From contig CAMNWO010000019.1 in assembly GCA_946565805.1 (NCBI GenBank), positions 1 to 32,405 of the forward strand: a stretch of 32,405 bases of DNA, written 5' to 3'. Below the pieces are notes generated by a model. It did no database searches and was not told where the DNA came from. It saw nothing but the letters and a program-made list of their open reading frames with translations. The first letter of the stretch is position 1. The number at the start of each line of letters is the position of its first letter. Shown one piece after another: positions 16,593-24,529 of the stretch. This DNA is from an uncultured Clostridium sp. (GTDB lineage: Bacteria; Bacillota; Clostridia; TANB77; CAG-508). The translations under genes and the position numbers were made by a program.

Positions 16593-16856
16593 CTATTTAA
16601 TATCTGCTTTTTCTACAACTTCAACTACTCTCCATCTTTTATCTTTAGAAAGTGGTCTTGTTTCCATTACTTTTACTTTATCACCTATTTGGCATACATT
16701 TTCTTCATCATGTGCTTTTAATTTATATGTTCTTTTTACAGTTTTTCCATAAACACCGTGTCTAACACTTGTTTCAACAGCTACTACAACTGTTTTGTCC
16801 ATTTTGTTAGATGTTACTGTTCCAACCATAACTTTACGAAGATTTCTTTCTTCCAT
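16593..16856 (-). CDS. rpsQ: 30S ribosomal protein S17
   Basis: uS17, OB-fold 16S rRNA binder, 87 residues: [56 protein letters not shown] and [22 protein letters not shown] at 16856, AAAGGAGAAAT upstream. rpmC-rpsQ-rplN is the usual order; the 127-base gap before it holds a strong hairpin. Confidence 0.98.
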   Translation of the reverse strand: MEERNLRKVMVGTVTSNKMDKTVVVAVETSVRHGVYGKTVKRTYKLKAHDEENVCQIGDKVKVMETRPLSKDKRWRVVEVVEKADIK

Positions 16857-16884
16857 TTAGATTTCTCCTTTCTATCGATTGTCA

Positions 16885-16935
16885 GGGGACATATCTTTCC
16901 CCTGGGTCACTTCTTTAGGGATAAGATATTTCCCC
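16885..16935 (-). repeat. Family C hairpin (rpmC-rpsQ gap)
   Basis: GGGGACATATCTT pairs with AAGATATTTCCCC (one mismatch) around a 25-base loop containing a second CCCCTGGG/AGGG motif. Its neighbour sequences CAGGGGAC and CCCCTCCCCTT match the hairpin at 18669-18722, so the two are copies of one element. No U-run follows, so it is more likely a processing or stability element, or a small mobile repeat, than a terminator. Confidence 0.7.
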
Positions 16936-16983
16936 TCCCCTTGTGAATAAGGGATGACCGTTATTTTCAATTCGAAACTTTTA

Positions 16984-17190
16984 TTATGCTTTGCTTTCAG
17001 CTATTTTTCTCTCTGTTAATACAGTATTTATTTTAGCTATATCTTTTTTTACTTCTTTTATTTTCATTGGATTATCTAATCCGTTTGTAGCTAAACTAAA
17101 TTTTAATTTGAATAATTCTGTTTTTAGTTCACCTAATTCTTTCTCTAAATCTGGTGAAGACATTTCTCTTATTTTATTTATCTTCATCAT
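16984..17190 (-). CDS. rpmC: 50S ribosomal protein L29
   Basis: uL29, two-helix protein at the exit tunnel, 68 residues: [38 protein letters not shown] and [19 protein letters not shown]. Its start overlaps the rplP end; two adjacent ATG codons (17190 and 17187) are possible, and a GTG at 17196 would overlap the ribosome binding site AGGTAGGTG. Confidence 0.94.
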   Translation of the reverse strand: MMKINKIREMSSPDLEKELGELKTELFKLKFSLATNGLDNPMKIKEVKKDIAKINTVLTERKIAESKA

Positions 17191-17617
17191 TTTCACCTAC
17201 CTTTTCAGTTTCTCTTGCTACAAATTTTGTTTTGTTAGGTAGTTTGTTCATAGCAAGTCTTAAGGCTTCTCTTGCAGTTTCTTCTGGTACCCCAGCAATT
17301 TCAAACATTACTCTTCCTGGTTTTACAACTGCTACCCAATATTCTGGCGCACCTTTACCTTTACCCATACGAGTTCCGATAGGTTTTGCAGTTATTGGTT
17401 TGTCTGGAAAGATTTTAATCCAAACTTTTCCACCTCTTTTTATATAACGAGTCATAGCAATTCTGGCAGCTTCAATTTGGTTTCCTGTAATTAAAGCTCC
17501 TGTTACAGCTTGAATACCATATTCTCCATCTGTAACTTTATTTCCTCTTGTTGCTTTTCCTCTCATTCTACCTTTTTGCATTTTTCTATGTTTTGTTCTT
17601 TTTGGCATTAATGGCAT
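17174..17617 (-). CDS. rplP: 50S ribosomal protein L16
   Basis: uL16, organises the A-site region. 147 residues: [76 protein letters not shown] and [18 protein letters not shown]. The ATG at 17617 shares a base with the rpsC stop (TAATG) and follows GGAGGAG, so translation is coupled; the second ATG at 17608 is the start used in relatives and cannot be excluded. Confidence 0.97.
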   Translation of the reverse strand: MPLMPKRTKHRKMQKGRMRGKATRGNKVTDGEYGIQAVTGALITGNQIEAARIAMTRYIKRGGKVWIKIFPDKPITAKPIGTRMGKGKGAPEYWVAVVKPGRVMFEIAGVPEETAREALRLAMNKLPNKTKFVARETEKVGENDEDK

Positions 17618-18273
17618 TATTTGTCTCCTCCTTCCATTTTCTTCTCTGGAAGAACTTCTCCTTTATATATCCAAACTTTTACACCGATTTTTCCATAAGT
17701 TGTATCTGCTTCTGCAAATCCATAATCGATATCAGCTCTTAAAGTTTGTAGTGGAATATTTCCTTCTTTATAGAATTCAGTTCTAGCCATGTCAGCTCCA
17801 CCTAATCTTCCAGATACTGCAGTTTTAATTCCTAAAGCACCTGCTTTGATAGATTTTTGCATACATTGTTTCATAGCTCTTCTGAATGAAATTCTTCTTT
17901 CTAATTGTCCTGCGATGTTTTCTGCTACTAATTGAGCATCTGTATCAATATTTTTTACTTCTACAATATTTAAGTTAACATCTTTTCCAATTAATTTTGC
18001 TAATTCTGCTTTCACAGTTTCTACTCCTGCTCCACCTTTTCCAATAACAATTCCTGGTTTAGCAGTGTGTAAATTAATTTTTATTGCTTTTGCTGTTCTT
18101 TCGATTTCAATTTTAGAAATTCCAGCAAGGTATAATTTTTTCTTTAAAAATTTACGGATTTTTTGGTCTTCTACTAAATAATCTGCAAAGTTTTTTGAAT
18201 CTGCATACCATTTAGAGTTCCAGTCTTTTATAATTCCAACTCTTACACCAGTTGGATGTACTTTTTGTCCCAT
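17617..18273 (-). CDS. rpsC: 30S ribosomal protein S3
   Basis: uS3, mRNA entry-site helicase component. 218 residues: [21 protein letters not shown] domain with [19 protein letters not shown] (near residue 75), [38 protein letters not shown] and [22 protein letters not shown] at 18273 six bases after rplV, with AGGAGGCAT overlapping the rplV end. Confidence 0.98.
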   Translation of the reverse strand: MGQKVHPTGVRVGIIKDWNSKWYADSKNFADYLVEDQKIRKFLKKKLYLAGISKIEIERTAKAIKINLHTAKPGIVIGKGGAGVETVKAELAKLIGKDVNLNIVEVKNIDTDAQLVAENIAGQLERRISFRRAMKQCMQKSIKAGALGIKTAVSGRLGGADMARTEFYKEGNIPLQTLRADIDYGFAEADTTYGKIGVKVWIYKGEVLPEKKMEGGDK

Positions 18274-18279
18274 GCTAGT

Positions 18280-18639
18280 TTATGCCTCCTTTTCTTTTAA
18301 AACTATTGTTATATGACTTGTTCTTTTTCTAATTCTTACTGCTGAACCTTTTGCAGCTGGACGTATTCTTTTTAATGTTGGTCCTTGATTTGCATAAATT
18401 TCAGCAACATATAAGTTTTCATGTTTCATATCATGATTATTTTCAGCATTTGCAATTGCTGATTTTAATAATTTTTCAATTACTTCTGATGATGCTTTTG
18501 GTGTGAATTTTACGATAGCTAAAGCTTCGTCAACTTCTTTTCCTCTAATTAAATCTGCTACGATTTTCACTTTTCTAGCTGATATTCTAGCATATTTTAG
18601 AGTTGCTCTAGCTTCTGTTCTCATTTCTGTTTCTTGCAC
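18280..18639 (-). CDS. rplV: 50S ribosomal protein L22
   Basis: uL22, lines the exit tunnel. 119 residues: [38 protein letters not shown], the tunnel loop [19 protein letters not shown] and [19 protein letters not shown]. The start codon is GTG at 18639: GGGAGGT lies eight bases before it, whereas the first ATG (18624) is too far away. Preceded by a strong Family C hairpin. Confidence 0.97.
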   Translation of the reverse strand: MQETEMRTEARATLKYARISARKVKIVADLIRGKEVDEALAIVKFTPKASSEVIEKLLKSAIANAENNHDMKHENLYVAEIYANQGPTLKRIRPAAKGSAVRIRKRTSHITIVLKEKEA

Positions 18640-18668
18640 TTTCCTTACCTCCCTTTTGTCTAATGACA

Positions 18669-18722
18669 GGGGACACTCCTCTTCCCCTTGGGTATTCCTA
18701 TTTCGGTTTGAGGAATGTCCCC
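18669..18722 (-). repeat. Family C hairpin (rpsS-rplV gap)
   Basis: GGGGACACTCCTC and GAGGAATGTCCCC pair at 12 of 13 positions, with a nested ATTCCT ... AGGAAT stem in the loop. Flanks GACAGGGGACA and CCCCTCCCCTTAT match the hairpin at 16885-16935. The loops have diverged while both arms remain complementary, suggesting selection or origin as a structured mobile repeat. Confidence 0.75.
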
Positions 18723-18754
18723 TCCCCTTATAAGATCATTGTTTACCCTTTACT

Positions 18755-19030
18755 TTATTTCTTTGTTTTCTTGTCTCCTGCATGACCTTTAAATGTTCTT
18801 GTAGGAGCAAATTCACCTAATTTATGACCAATCATTTCTTCTGCTATATAGATTGGAACATGTTTTCTTCCATCATGTACAGCGATTGTATGACCAACCA
18901 TTTGTGGATATATTGTTGAAGCTCTAGACCATGTCTTTAAAACTTCTTTATTTCCAGATTCATTCATAGCTTCTACTCTTTTAAGTAGTTCAGGTGCTAC
19001 GTATGGTATTTTCTTGCTTGATCTTGACAT
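18755..19030 (-). CDS. rpsS: 30S ribosomal protein S19
   Basis: uS19 of the small-subunit head, 91 residues: [57 protein letters not shown] and [21 protein letters not shown] at 19030 with GGGAGGACATT upstream. Between rplB and rplV, with repeats in both flanking gaps. Confidence 0.98.
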   Translation of the reverse strand: MSRSSKKIPYVAPELLKRVEAMNESGNKEVLKTWSRASTIYPQMVGHTIAVHDGRKHVPIYIAEEMIGHKLGEFAPTRTFKGHAGDKKTKK

Positions 19031-19058
19031 ATTAGAATGTCCTCCCTTCTTTTTTTCT

Positions 19059-19125
19059 AAGGTTCACAATGTCGCTTCGCTCCATTGCGTAAGTTATCCG
19101 TAAAACTTCGTTAACGACTAACTTA
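19059..19125 (-). repeat. Family B intergenic element (rplB-rpsS)
   Basis: AATAAGTTAGTCGTTAACG ... GATAACTTA, then GCAATGGAGCG ... CGACATTGTGAACC. The rplB TAA (19123-19125) is the first part of the left arm. The second stem has changed on both sides (CAATG/CATTG against CAATC/GATTG in other copies), a compensatory change that supports the RNA structure. Confidence 0.8.
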
Positions 19126-19950
19126 TTTTCTTCTCTTAACAATAAACTTATTAGATTGTTTCTTTTTATTTCTTGTTTTGTATCCAAGAGCTGGTTTACC
19201 CCAAGGTGTCATTGGTCCAGCGTGTCCTACTGGAGCTCTACCTTCACCACCACCGTGTGGGTGATCTACTGGGTTCATAACAGATCCTCTAACAGTTGGT
19301 CTGATACCCATATGTCTTTTTCTACCAGCTTTACCAATTTTAACATTTTCATGATCGCTGTTTCCAATTACACCGATAGTAGCTCTACATGTTGCTAAAA
19401 TTAATCTCATTTCTCCTGATGGAAGTCTTACGTGTGCATATTTCCCTTCTTTTGCCATTAATTGAGCGCTTTGTCCAGCAGCTTTTACTAATTTTCCACC
19501 TTGTTTTGGATTTAATTCAATGTTGTGAATTAAAGTACCAACTGGAATGCTGTTTATTGGCATACAATTTCCTGGTTTGATATCAGCTGTTTCTCCAGAT
19601 ACTACTTTGTCTCCATCTTTTAATCCTTGTGGAGCTAAGATATATGCTTTTTCTCCATCTTCATATTGAATTAATGCAATGTTAGCACTTCTGTTTGGAT
19701 CGTATTCGATTCCGATTACAGTTGCTTCCATGTCATCTTTTCTTCTTTTAAAATCTACTATTCTATATTTTTGTCTGTTTCCACCACCTTGGTGTCTTAC
19801 TGTGATTCTACCATATGAGTTTCTTCCTGCATTTTTCTTTTTCTTTGCTAATAAAGATTTTTCAGGAGTTTTCTTTGTGATTTCTGCGAAATCTGAAACT
19901 GTCATATTTCTTCTAGATGGTGTATATGGTTTGAAGTGTTTCATTCCCAT
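19123..19950 (-). CDS. rplB: 50S ribosomal protein L2
   Basis: uL2, needed for subunit joining and peptidyl transfer. 275 residues: [76 protein letters not shown] and the catalytic-centre loop [22 protein letters not shown] at 19950 with AAGGAGAG upstream. The 199-base gap before it (to rplW) is almost filled by a long palindrome. Confidence 0.98.
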   Translation of the reverse strand: MGMKHFKPYTPSRRNMTVSDFAEITKKTPEKSLLAKKKKNAGRNSYGRITVRHQGGGNRQKYRIVDFKRRKDDMEATVIGIEYDPNRSANIALIQYEDGEKAYILAPQGLKDGDKVVSGETADIKPGNCMPINSIPVGTLIHNIELNPKQGGKLVKAAGQSAQLMAKEGKYAHVRLPSGEMRLILATCRATIGVIGNSDHENVKIGKAGRKRHMGIRPTVRGSVMNPVDHPHGGGEGRAPVGHAGPMTPWGKPALGYKTRNKKKQSNKFIVKRRK

Positions 19951-20024
19951 TTTTATTTCTCTCCTTTTTTATTTATTTTCCGGGTTCTTTCCCGATATTT
20001 TTGTTTTTGTTTCTATCAATTTAT

Positions 20025-20148
20025 GAAATTGATTAAAAGTAGTAAGATGTGCTTTTTTACAAGTTAATCAAGACGAAGTTGTACGTGGGTACGTCGAGTT
20101 TTGATTAATGAAGTAAAAAAGTGCAGATTGCTGCTTTTAATCGATTTC
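20025..20148. repeat. Long imperfect palindrome in the rplW-rplB gap
   Basis: The two arms (20025-20086 and 20091-20148) are near-complementary over almost their whole length, with a few mismatches and short bulges, around an ACGT-GGGT-ACGT tip. The outer ends are GAAATTGATTAAAAG and CTTTTAATCGATTTC. It begins two bases beyond the rplW TAG. This is the longest hairpin in the window and resembles no standard terminator because it lies inside the operon and lacks a U-run. Candidate MITE-like element. Confidence 0.8.
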
Positions 20149-20149
20149 G

Positions 20150-20497
20150 CTATGCTCCCATGAACTCATCAATACTATCTTTGTACTTTTTAGAAACTTT
20201 AGTTGTTTTTCCACCTTTAGCTAGGTAAGATGTTTCTTCTGGATTTGTGTCAATTGTAACAATTGCTTTTTTCCAGTCAGAAGTTTTACCCATGTGGTAT
20301 CCAACTCTTTTCTTTTTACCATTTACATTCATGGTATTTACTTTTAATACTTTTACATCAAAAAGTTTTTCAACAGCTTTTGCTATTTCAACTTTTGTTG
20401 CTTTTCTATTTACTTCGAAAGTGTATTTTCCTTCTTGTAATTGGTCGTTACTCTTTTCTGTAACGATTGGTGCTATAATTATATCTTCTGGTTTCAT
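20150..20497 (-). CDS. rplW: 50S ribosomal protein L23
   Basis: uL23, docking site for trigger factor and SRP at the tunnel exit. 115 residues: MKPEDIIIAPIVTEKSNDQ, YTFEVNRKATKVEIAKAVE, VKVLKVNTMNVNGKKKRVG and HMGKTSDWKKAIVTID. ATG at 20497 directly abuts the rplD stop codon (TAAATG), with GGAGGTGTACGC inside rplD. The C-terminal tail (about 20 residues beyond the usual end, YLAKGGKTTKVSKKYKD) is longer than in Bacillus. Confidence 0.97.
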   Translation of the reverse strand: MKPEDIIIAPIVTEKSNDQLQEGKYTFEVNRKATKVEIAKAVEKLFDVKVLKVNTMNVNGKKKRVGYHMGKTSDWKKAIVTIDTNPEETSYLAKGGKTTKVSKKYKDSIDEFMGA

Positions 20498-21121
20498 TTA
20501 AGCGTACACCTCCTCTAATTTTTTAACAGTGTCTACTGATAAAATTAGATTTGTATATTTTAATAAATCAAATACATTGATATTGTTTGCAGTAATTGTT
20601 TTTACCCCTTCAATATTTCTTGATGACATTAATACATTTTTGTTGTTTTCTGGAAGAACGATTAATGTTTTTCCTTCTACTTTTAAATCAACTAATGCTT
20701 TTGCCATTGTTTTTGTTTTGATTTCTTTTACTTCTAATTTATCTACTACTGTTAATTCTTTTTCTAATACTTTAGAACTTAAGATTGATTTGATTGCCAA
20801 TCTTCTTTCTTTTTTATTAACGGTATATCTGTATGAACGAGGTTTTGGTCCTAAAGCAATACCACCTTTAATCCATTGTGGGCTTCTTGTTGAACCTTGT
20901 CTTGCTCTACCTGTTCCTTTTTGTCTCCATGGTTTTCTACCACCACCAGAAACTTCTGCTCTTGTTTTTGTACTTTGTGTACCTTGTCTTTGATTAGCTA
21001 AATAATTTACTAATACGCTATGTACAATATTTTCATTTGGCTCAATTCCAAATACGCTTTCAGCTAATTCTATATCACTTACTTTTTTACCTTTTAAATC
21101 GTATACGTCTACTTTTGGCAT
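20498..21121 (-). CDS. rplD: 50S ribosomal protein L4
   Basis: uL4, tunnel-lining protein and autoregulator of the S10 operon in E. coli. 207 residues: MPKVDVYDLKGKKVSDIEL, RQGTQSTKTRAEVSGGGRK, PWRQKGTGRARQGSTRSPQ, GIALGPKPRSYRYTVNKKE and TANNINVFDLLKYTNLIL. ATG at 21121, AAGGAGGAAA upstream. Any L4 feedback would act on the structured leader upstream of rpsJ (inference). Confidence 0.98.
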   Translation of the reverse strand: MPKVDVYDLKGKKVSDIELAESVFGIEPNENIVHSVLVNYLANQRQGTQSTKTRAEVSGGGRKPWRQKGTGRARQGSTRSPQWIKGGIALGPKPRSYRYTVNKKERRLAIKSILSSKVLEKELTVVDKLEVKEIKTKTMAKALVDLKVEGKTLIVLPENNKNVLMSSRNIEGVKTITANNINVFDLLKYTNLILSVDTVKKLEEVYA

Positions 21122-21138
21122 TTTTTTTCCTCCTTCCT

Positions 21139-21771
21139 CTATTTAGTAGCCTTTACAGCTGATTTTACTTTTAGGATAGCTCCTTTTGCTCCTGGAACGC
21201 TTCCTTTTACTAAGATTACGTTTTTATCCATATCTACTCTTACAACATCTAAGTTTTGAATTGTTATCGTAACTCTTCCCATATGTCCTGGAAGTTTTTT
21301 ACCTTTAAATACTCTACCTGGTGTTGATGTAGCTCCCATTGAACCTGGTCTTCTATGATACATAGATCCATGTCCCATTGGTCCTCTGTGTTGTCCATGT
21401 CTTTTGATAACACCTTGGAATCCTTTTCCTTTTGATGTTCCTTGTACATCTACTTTTTCTCCAGCTTCGAAAATGTCTGCTTTTACAGCGTCTCCTACTT
21501 TGTAGTTTGCTACATCTTCTAATCTAAATTCTCTTAAATGTTTTTTGTTAGCAAGTTTTGCTTTTGCAAAATGTCCTGCTTCTGGTTTATTAATATGTTT
21601 ATCTTTTACTTCTCCGTATCCTAATTGGATGGCATTGTATCCGTCAGTTTCTACTGTTTTTACTTGTGCTACGATGTTTCCTTCTGTTTCAATTACAGTT
21701 ACTGGGATTACATTTCCTTTTTCGTCGAAGATTTGTGTCATACCGATTTTTTTTCCGATAATTCCTTTCAT
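21139..21771 (-). CDS. rplC: 50S ribosomal protein L3
   Basis: uL3, near the peptidyl transferase centre. 210 residues: [57 protein letters not shown] and [22 protein letters not shown] at 21771, GGAGGAAAGAAAG upstream. Between rpsJ and rplD; the 124-base gap before it contains two small stem-loops. Confidence 0.98.
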   Translation of the reverse strand: MKGIIGKKIGMTQIFDEKGNVIPVTVIETEGNIVAQVKTVETDGYNAIQLGYGEVKDKHINKPEAGHFAKAKLANKKHLREFRLEDVANYKVGDAVKADIFEAGEKVDVQGTSKGKGFQGVIKRHGQHRGPMGHGSMYHRRPGSMGATSTPGRVFKGKKLPGHMGRVTITIQNLDVVRVDMDKNVILVKGSVPGAKGAILKVKSAVKATK

Positions 21772-21794
21772 TCTTTCTTTCCTCCTAACTATTG

Positions 21795-21878
21795 GCTGAC
21801 TTTTGTCAGCTTGGTTTTTGCTGAGGCTGTTAAAACTTGTTTGTTACAGCGTCAGTATGCAAATGCGTTAAGCATTTG
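21795..21878 (-). repeat. Two short stem-loops in the rpsJ-rplC gap
   Basis: GCTGAC-TTTT-GTCAGC (21795-21810) and CAAATGC-GTTAA-GCATTTG (21860-21878) are perfect 6- and 7-bp stems. Neither is followed by a U-run on the minus strand. The GCTGAC half matches an arm of Family B, so this could be a related or degraded element. Confidence 0.55.
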
Positions 21879-21895
21879 TATTCCTAATAAATGTC

Positions 21896-22219
21896 TTATA
21901 ATTTTATCTCAATATCAACACCAGCTGGTAATTCTAATTTCATTAGACTGTCAACTGTTTTTTGTGTTGGATAAAGAATATCGATTACTCTTTTATGTGT
22001 TCTCATTTCAAATTGTTCTCTTGAGTCTTTGTATTTGTGTGGAGAACGTAAGATTGTTACGATTTCTTTTTGTGTTGGTAATGGAATAGGACCTGATACC
22101 TTTGCTCCTGTTTTCTTAGCAGTATCTACTATCTTTTCAGCAGACTGATCTAAAACTACATGGTCATAAGCTTTTAGTCTTATTCTAATTTTCTCACTTG
22201 TTGCTACTGTGTTTGCCAT
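21896..22219 (-). CDS. rpsJ: 30S ribosomal protein S10
   Basis: uS10 (NusE), also part of antitermination complexes. 107 residues: [38 protein letters not shown] and [18 protein letters not shown]. First gene of the S10 operon. The start is ATG 22219 ([10 protein letters not shown]) after AAGGAGGGAAAA; the frame extends upstream to 22282 only through leader hairpin sequence. Confidence 0.98.
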   Translation of the reverse strand: MANTVATSEKIRIRLKAYDHVVLDQSAEKIVDTAKKTGAKVSGPIPLPTQKEIVTILRSPHKYKDSREQFEMRTHKRVIDILYPTQKTVDSLMKLELPAGVDIEIKL

Positions 22220-22259
22220 TGTAATTTTCCCTCCTTCTTTAAAAATAATTTTTTTGTCA

Positions 22260-22281
22260 TGATAGTTATTTCTAACTATCA
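22260..22281 (-). promoter_or_regulatory. Stem-loop just upstream of the rpsJ ribosome binding site
   Basis: TGATAGTTA and TAACTATCA form a perfect 9-bp stem around a four-base loop, about 25 bases before AAGGAGG of rpsJ. It is the last structured part of the S10 leader. Confidence 0.6.
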
Positions 22282-22336
22282 AAGACGAAATTACCTTGGC
22301 AAGTTAAAACGCACTCTGGTGTTTCGAATATCACCT

Positions 22337-22371
22337 ATATAAAAACCCAAAAATTGCATGATAATTTTGGG
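22337..22371 (-). terminator. Attenuator-like terminator in the S10 leader
   Basis: On the minus strand CCCAAAA pairs with TTTTGGG (plus a few extra pairs inside) around a short loop, directly followed by TTTTTATAT. It lies between the promoter (22495-22523) and rpsJ, so full-length transcription requires reading through it: the layout of a transcription attenuator. Confidence 0.65.
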
Positions 22372-22416
22372 ATAAGTACATTTCTTACCGCCTGGTCTTT
22401 GCCATAACATACTCCA

Positions 22417-22465
22417 CCAAAGTTCCCTCCATCCCACGTTTCCGTAAGGATGTAGCCACATTTGG
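22417..22465 (-). promoter_or_regulatory. Structured 5' leader element of the S10 operon (candidate ribosomal-protein leader)
   Basis: On the minus strand an outer CCAAA ... TTTGG stem encloses CATCC-UU-ACG-GAAA-CGU-G-GGATG: a stem with an internal loop capped by a GNRA tetraloop. It lies about 25-70 nt into the predicted transcript and precedes the attenuator at 22337-22371. S10-operon leaders bound by L4 are known in E. coli and B. subtilis; I cannot tell whether this one belongs to a described family. Confidence 0.55.
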
Positions 22466-22494
22466 CTTCAACGCTTATTATTTCATGCCTATTT

Positions 22495-22523
22495 ATTATA
22501 CAACGCTTGTGCCCGTATGTCAA
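22495..22523 (-). promoter_or_regulatory. Perfect consensus sigma-A promoter of the S10 operon
   Basis: Minus-strand TTGACA (22518-22523), 17 bases, TATAAT (22495-22500): 12 of 12 consensus bases. It gives a leader of about 270 nt before rpsJ. It is the main promoter for the ribosomal cluster; tufA/fusA/rpsL, which often precede rpsJ, are not here. Confidence 0.9.
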
Positions 22524-22561
22524 CACCTTTTTACAAATTTGTAATATTTTGGTTATTCAAT

Positions 22562-22599
22562 AAAAAATAACCATGCCATTTTATAGCACAGTTATTTTT
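22562..22599 (-). terminator. Terminator after the BspA-like gene
   Basis: On the minus strand AAATAAC-TGTGC and GCATG-GTTATTT pair around an AT loop, and the descending arm ends in TTTTTT. It begins 12 bases past the TAA of the BspA-like gene, separating it from the S10 promoter. Confidence 0.65.
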
Positions 22600-22610
22600 A
22601 TTTTACCTGA

Positions 22611-24413
22611 TTATTTTTCTGTTGTTGTTTGTGTTCCACATCCTGTAAACATATTCACTCTATTTTCTGCTAGTCTCCAGTTTGGAGTTCTAACATAAAT
22701 TTTAGTTAAGTTACTACAATCACCAAACATAAGCGACATATCCGTAACTTTAGTTGTGTTAAAACTTGATAAATCTAATGTTGTTAATTGTTTATCACCT
22801 TGAAACATTGCATACATATCCACTACATTTTCTGTATTAAAACTTGTTAATGTGACACTTTGCAAACTTGTACAAAGATAAAACATTTGCTTCATTGTTG
22901 TTACTTTGCTTGTATCAAAACTAGATAAATCCGCTGTTTTTAATGCTGCGCAATACGCAAACATAGCATTCATCATAGTTACATTTTTGGTATTAAAACT
23001 TGATAAATTTACCTGTTCTAACTTGTAGCAACTACCAAACATATCTTCCATATTTGTAACTTTTTCCGTATTAAAATTTGAAACATTTATTTCTACTAAA
23101 TTTTCGCAATGACAAAACATTCCTTTCATAGTTGTCACATTTTTTGTATTCCAATTGCTTATAGCTATACTTTCCAAATTCTCACAATAAAAAAAAGCAC
23201 TTTGCATATCTGTCACATTCTCTACATTCCAATTGTTTATGTCTAGAGTTATTAAACTCTTACAATATGAAAAAGCATTGTTCATATCCGTTACATTCTC
23301 TACATTCCAATTGTTTATATCTAGAGCTGTCAAAGCTTCACAATGACAAAACATTTCTCTCATTGTAGTTAATTTGCTGGTATCTATATTTTCTGGGAAT
23401 TTTATGGATTATAAAGCAGTACTGCTAGAAAACATATATGCCGCAGTTGTTACATTTCCCATATCAAAATTACTAATATCTATATTCTTCAATTTAGTAC
23501 AGCCTGAAAACATACTATTCATGTTAATAACTTTTCTTGTATCAAGATTTGATAATCCTTCTATGCTGGTTAGTTCTGTGCAACCATTAAACATAGCATC
23601 CATAGTTTCAACATTTCCTGTTTTTAATCCAGATACATCTACACTTAGTAAACTACTACAATTATAAAATAAGGCAAACATACTTGTTACATTTTCTGTA
23701 TTTAGATTTTCTATGTTTTCTATGTTTTTCAGTGATGATAAATCCGAAAAATAACAATTCATATTAATTGGTGTTACTTTGGTTTCGAAATTTATAGCCT
23801 GTATTTTTTGTACATCCTTGAACCATGGAGTATTTGGTGGATTGCCCCAAGAACGTGTAAATACCTCTTTGCTTATCTCTCCATAGTAAGTATCAGCTCC
23901 TATTTTAGCATCTTCTTCATTATTTCCAAAAGTTAGTGTATTACCTTTTAAAGAAACATAAATTTCACTTATTTCTACAGGAGGAGTTTCTCCTTTCTCA
24001 ACCAATTCTACTCCATCTTCTGTTACCCAATATACCCATCCTTCTTTTACAATTACTTGTATTGTTATTTGAGGAGCATTCGGTAATTGTTTAATTTCTT
24101 GTGCCTCCTTAAACATATCATCTTTTTCTATTTCTTTTTCATATTTGTCCATATAGGTTTGATTATCCCATTGATTAAGCACTCTGTCTGGTTGTAGCCC
24201 ATATCCTATTACAATTAACTCTTCTTTATATTCGGCTTTTTTCATTTCGTCTTTTGCTTTTATTGATTTTTTTATAATACCATTTTCTCCTGTTAATAGT
24301 GTTATACTAATTCCTGCTAAAATCAAAAGTATGATAATTGTAATTACTAGCGCAATTAATGTAATTCCCTGATTAAAACTGTTCCTATAATAGTTTTTTA
24401 AGCCTTTTTCCAT
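22611..24413 (-). pseudogene. BspA-type leucine-rich repeat surface protein with pilin-like N-terminus, interrupted by an in-frame TAA
   Basis: N-terminus QGITLIALV plus a hydrophobic helix (residues 15-37) and GENGIIKKS, very similar to the gene at 2373-4041. After a ~130-residue linker come about 14 copies of the 26-residue BspA/DUF285 repeat (for example NWNVENVTDMNNAFSYCKSL). Such proteins are surface-exposed and bind host or matrix proteins in other species. A TAA at 23409-23411 stops translation after 334 residues; the same frame continues SIKFPENIDTSKLTTMREM and nine to ten more repeats to 22611. No CGG or indel is involved, so a point mutation (for example from AAA or CAA) is the simple cause. 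There is no LPXTG anchor. ATG 24413 follows AAAGGAGGATAG. The truncated form may still be made. Confidence 0.85.
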
Positions 24414-24480
24414 TTTCTATCCTCCTTTTCTCTTTTGTTTCTTATTGTTTATTAAATTCTCTCATCTAGTATATAATTGC

Positions 24481-24509
24481 ATTGTATCAAAAAGTCAAAA
24501 TACTGTCAA
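24481..24509 (-). promoter_or_regulatory. Sigma-A promoter of the BspA-like gene
   Basis: Minus-strand TTGACA (24504-24509), 17 bases, TACAAT (24481-24486): 11 of 12 consensus bases, about 70 bases before the ATG. It starts only 20 bases past the ldh stop; no terminator for ldh is visible. Confidence 0.75.
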
Positions 24510-24529
24510 CAAGTTTACCTTTTTGTCTT

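Noticed and set aside
20529..20993. 154-codon open frame on the plus strand over rplD
   Set aside because: It is the shadow of rplD; no ribosome binding site, and it has the composition expected from an antisense frame.
22335..22526. 63-codon open frame in the S10 leader (minus strand)
   Set aside because: Its ATG lies in the -35 box of the promoter, so the transcript would not contain it, and the sequence is better explained by RNA structure.
23409..23411. TAA as a recoded sense codon
   Set aside because: TAA terminates most genes in this window, so a point mutation is far more likely.
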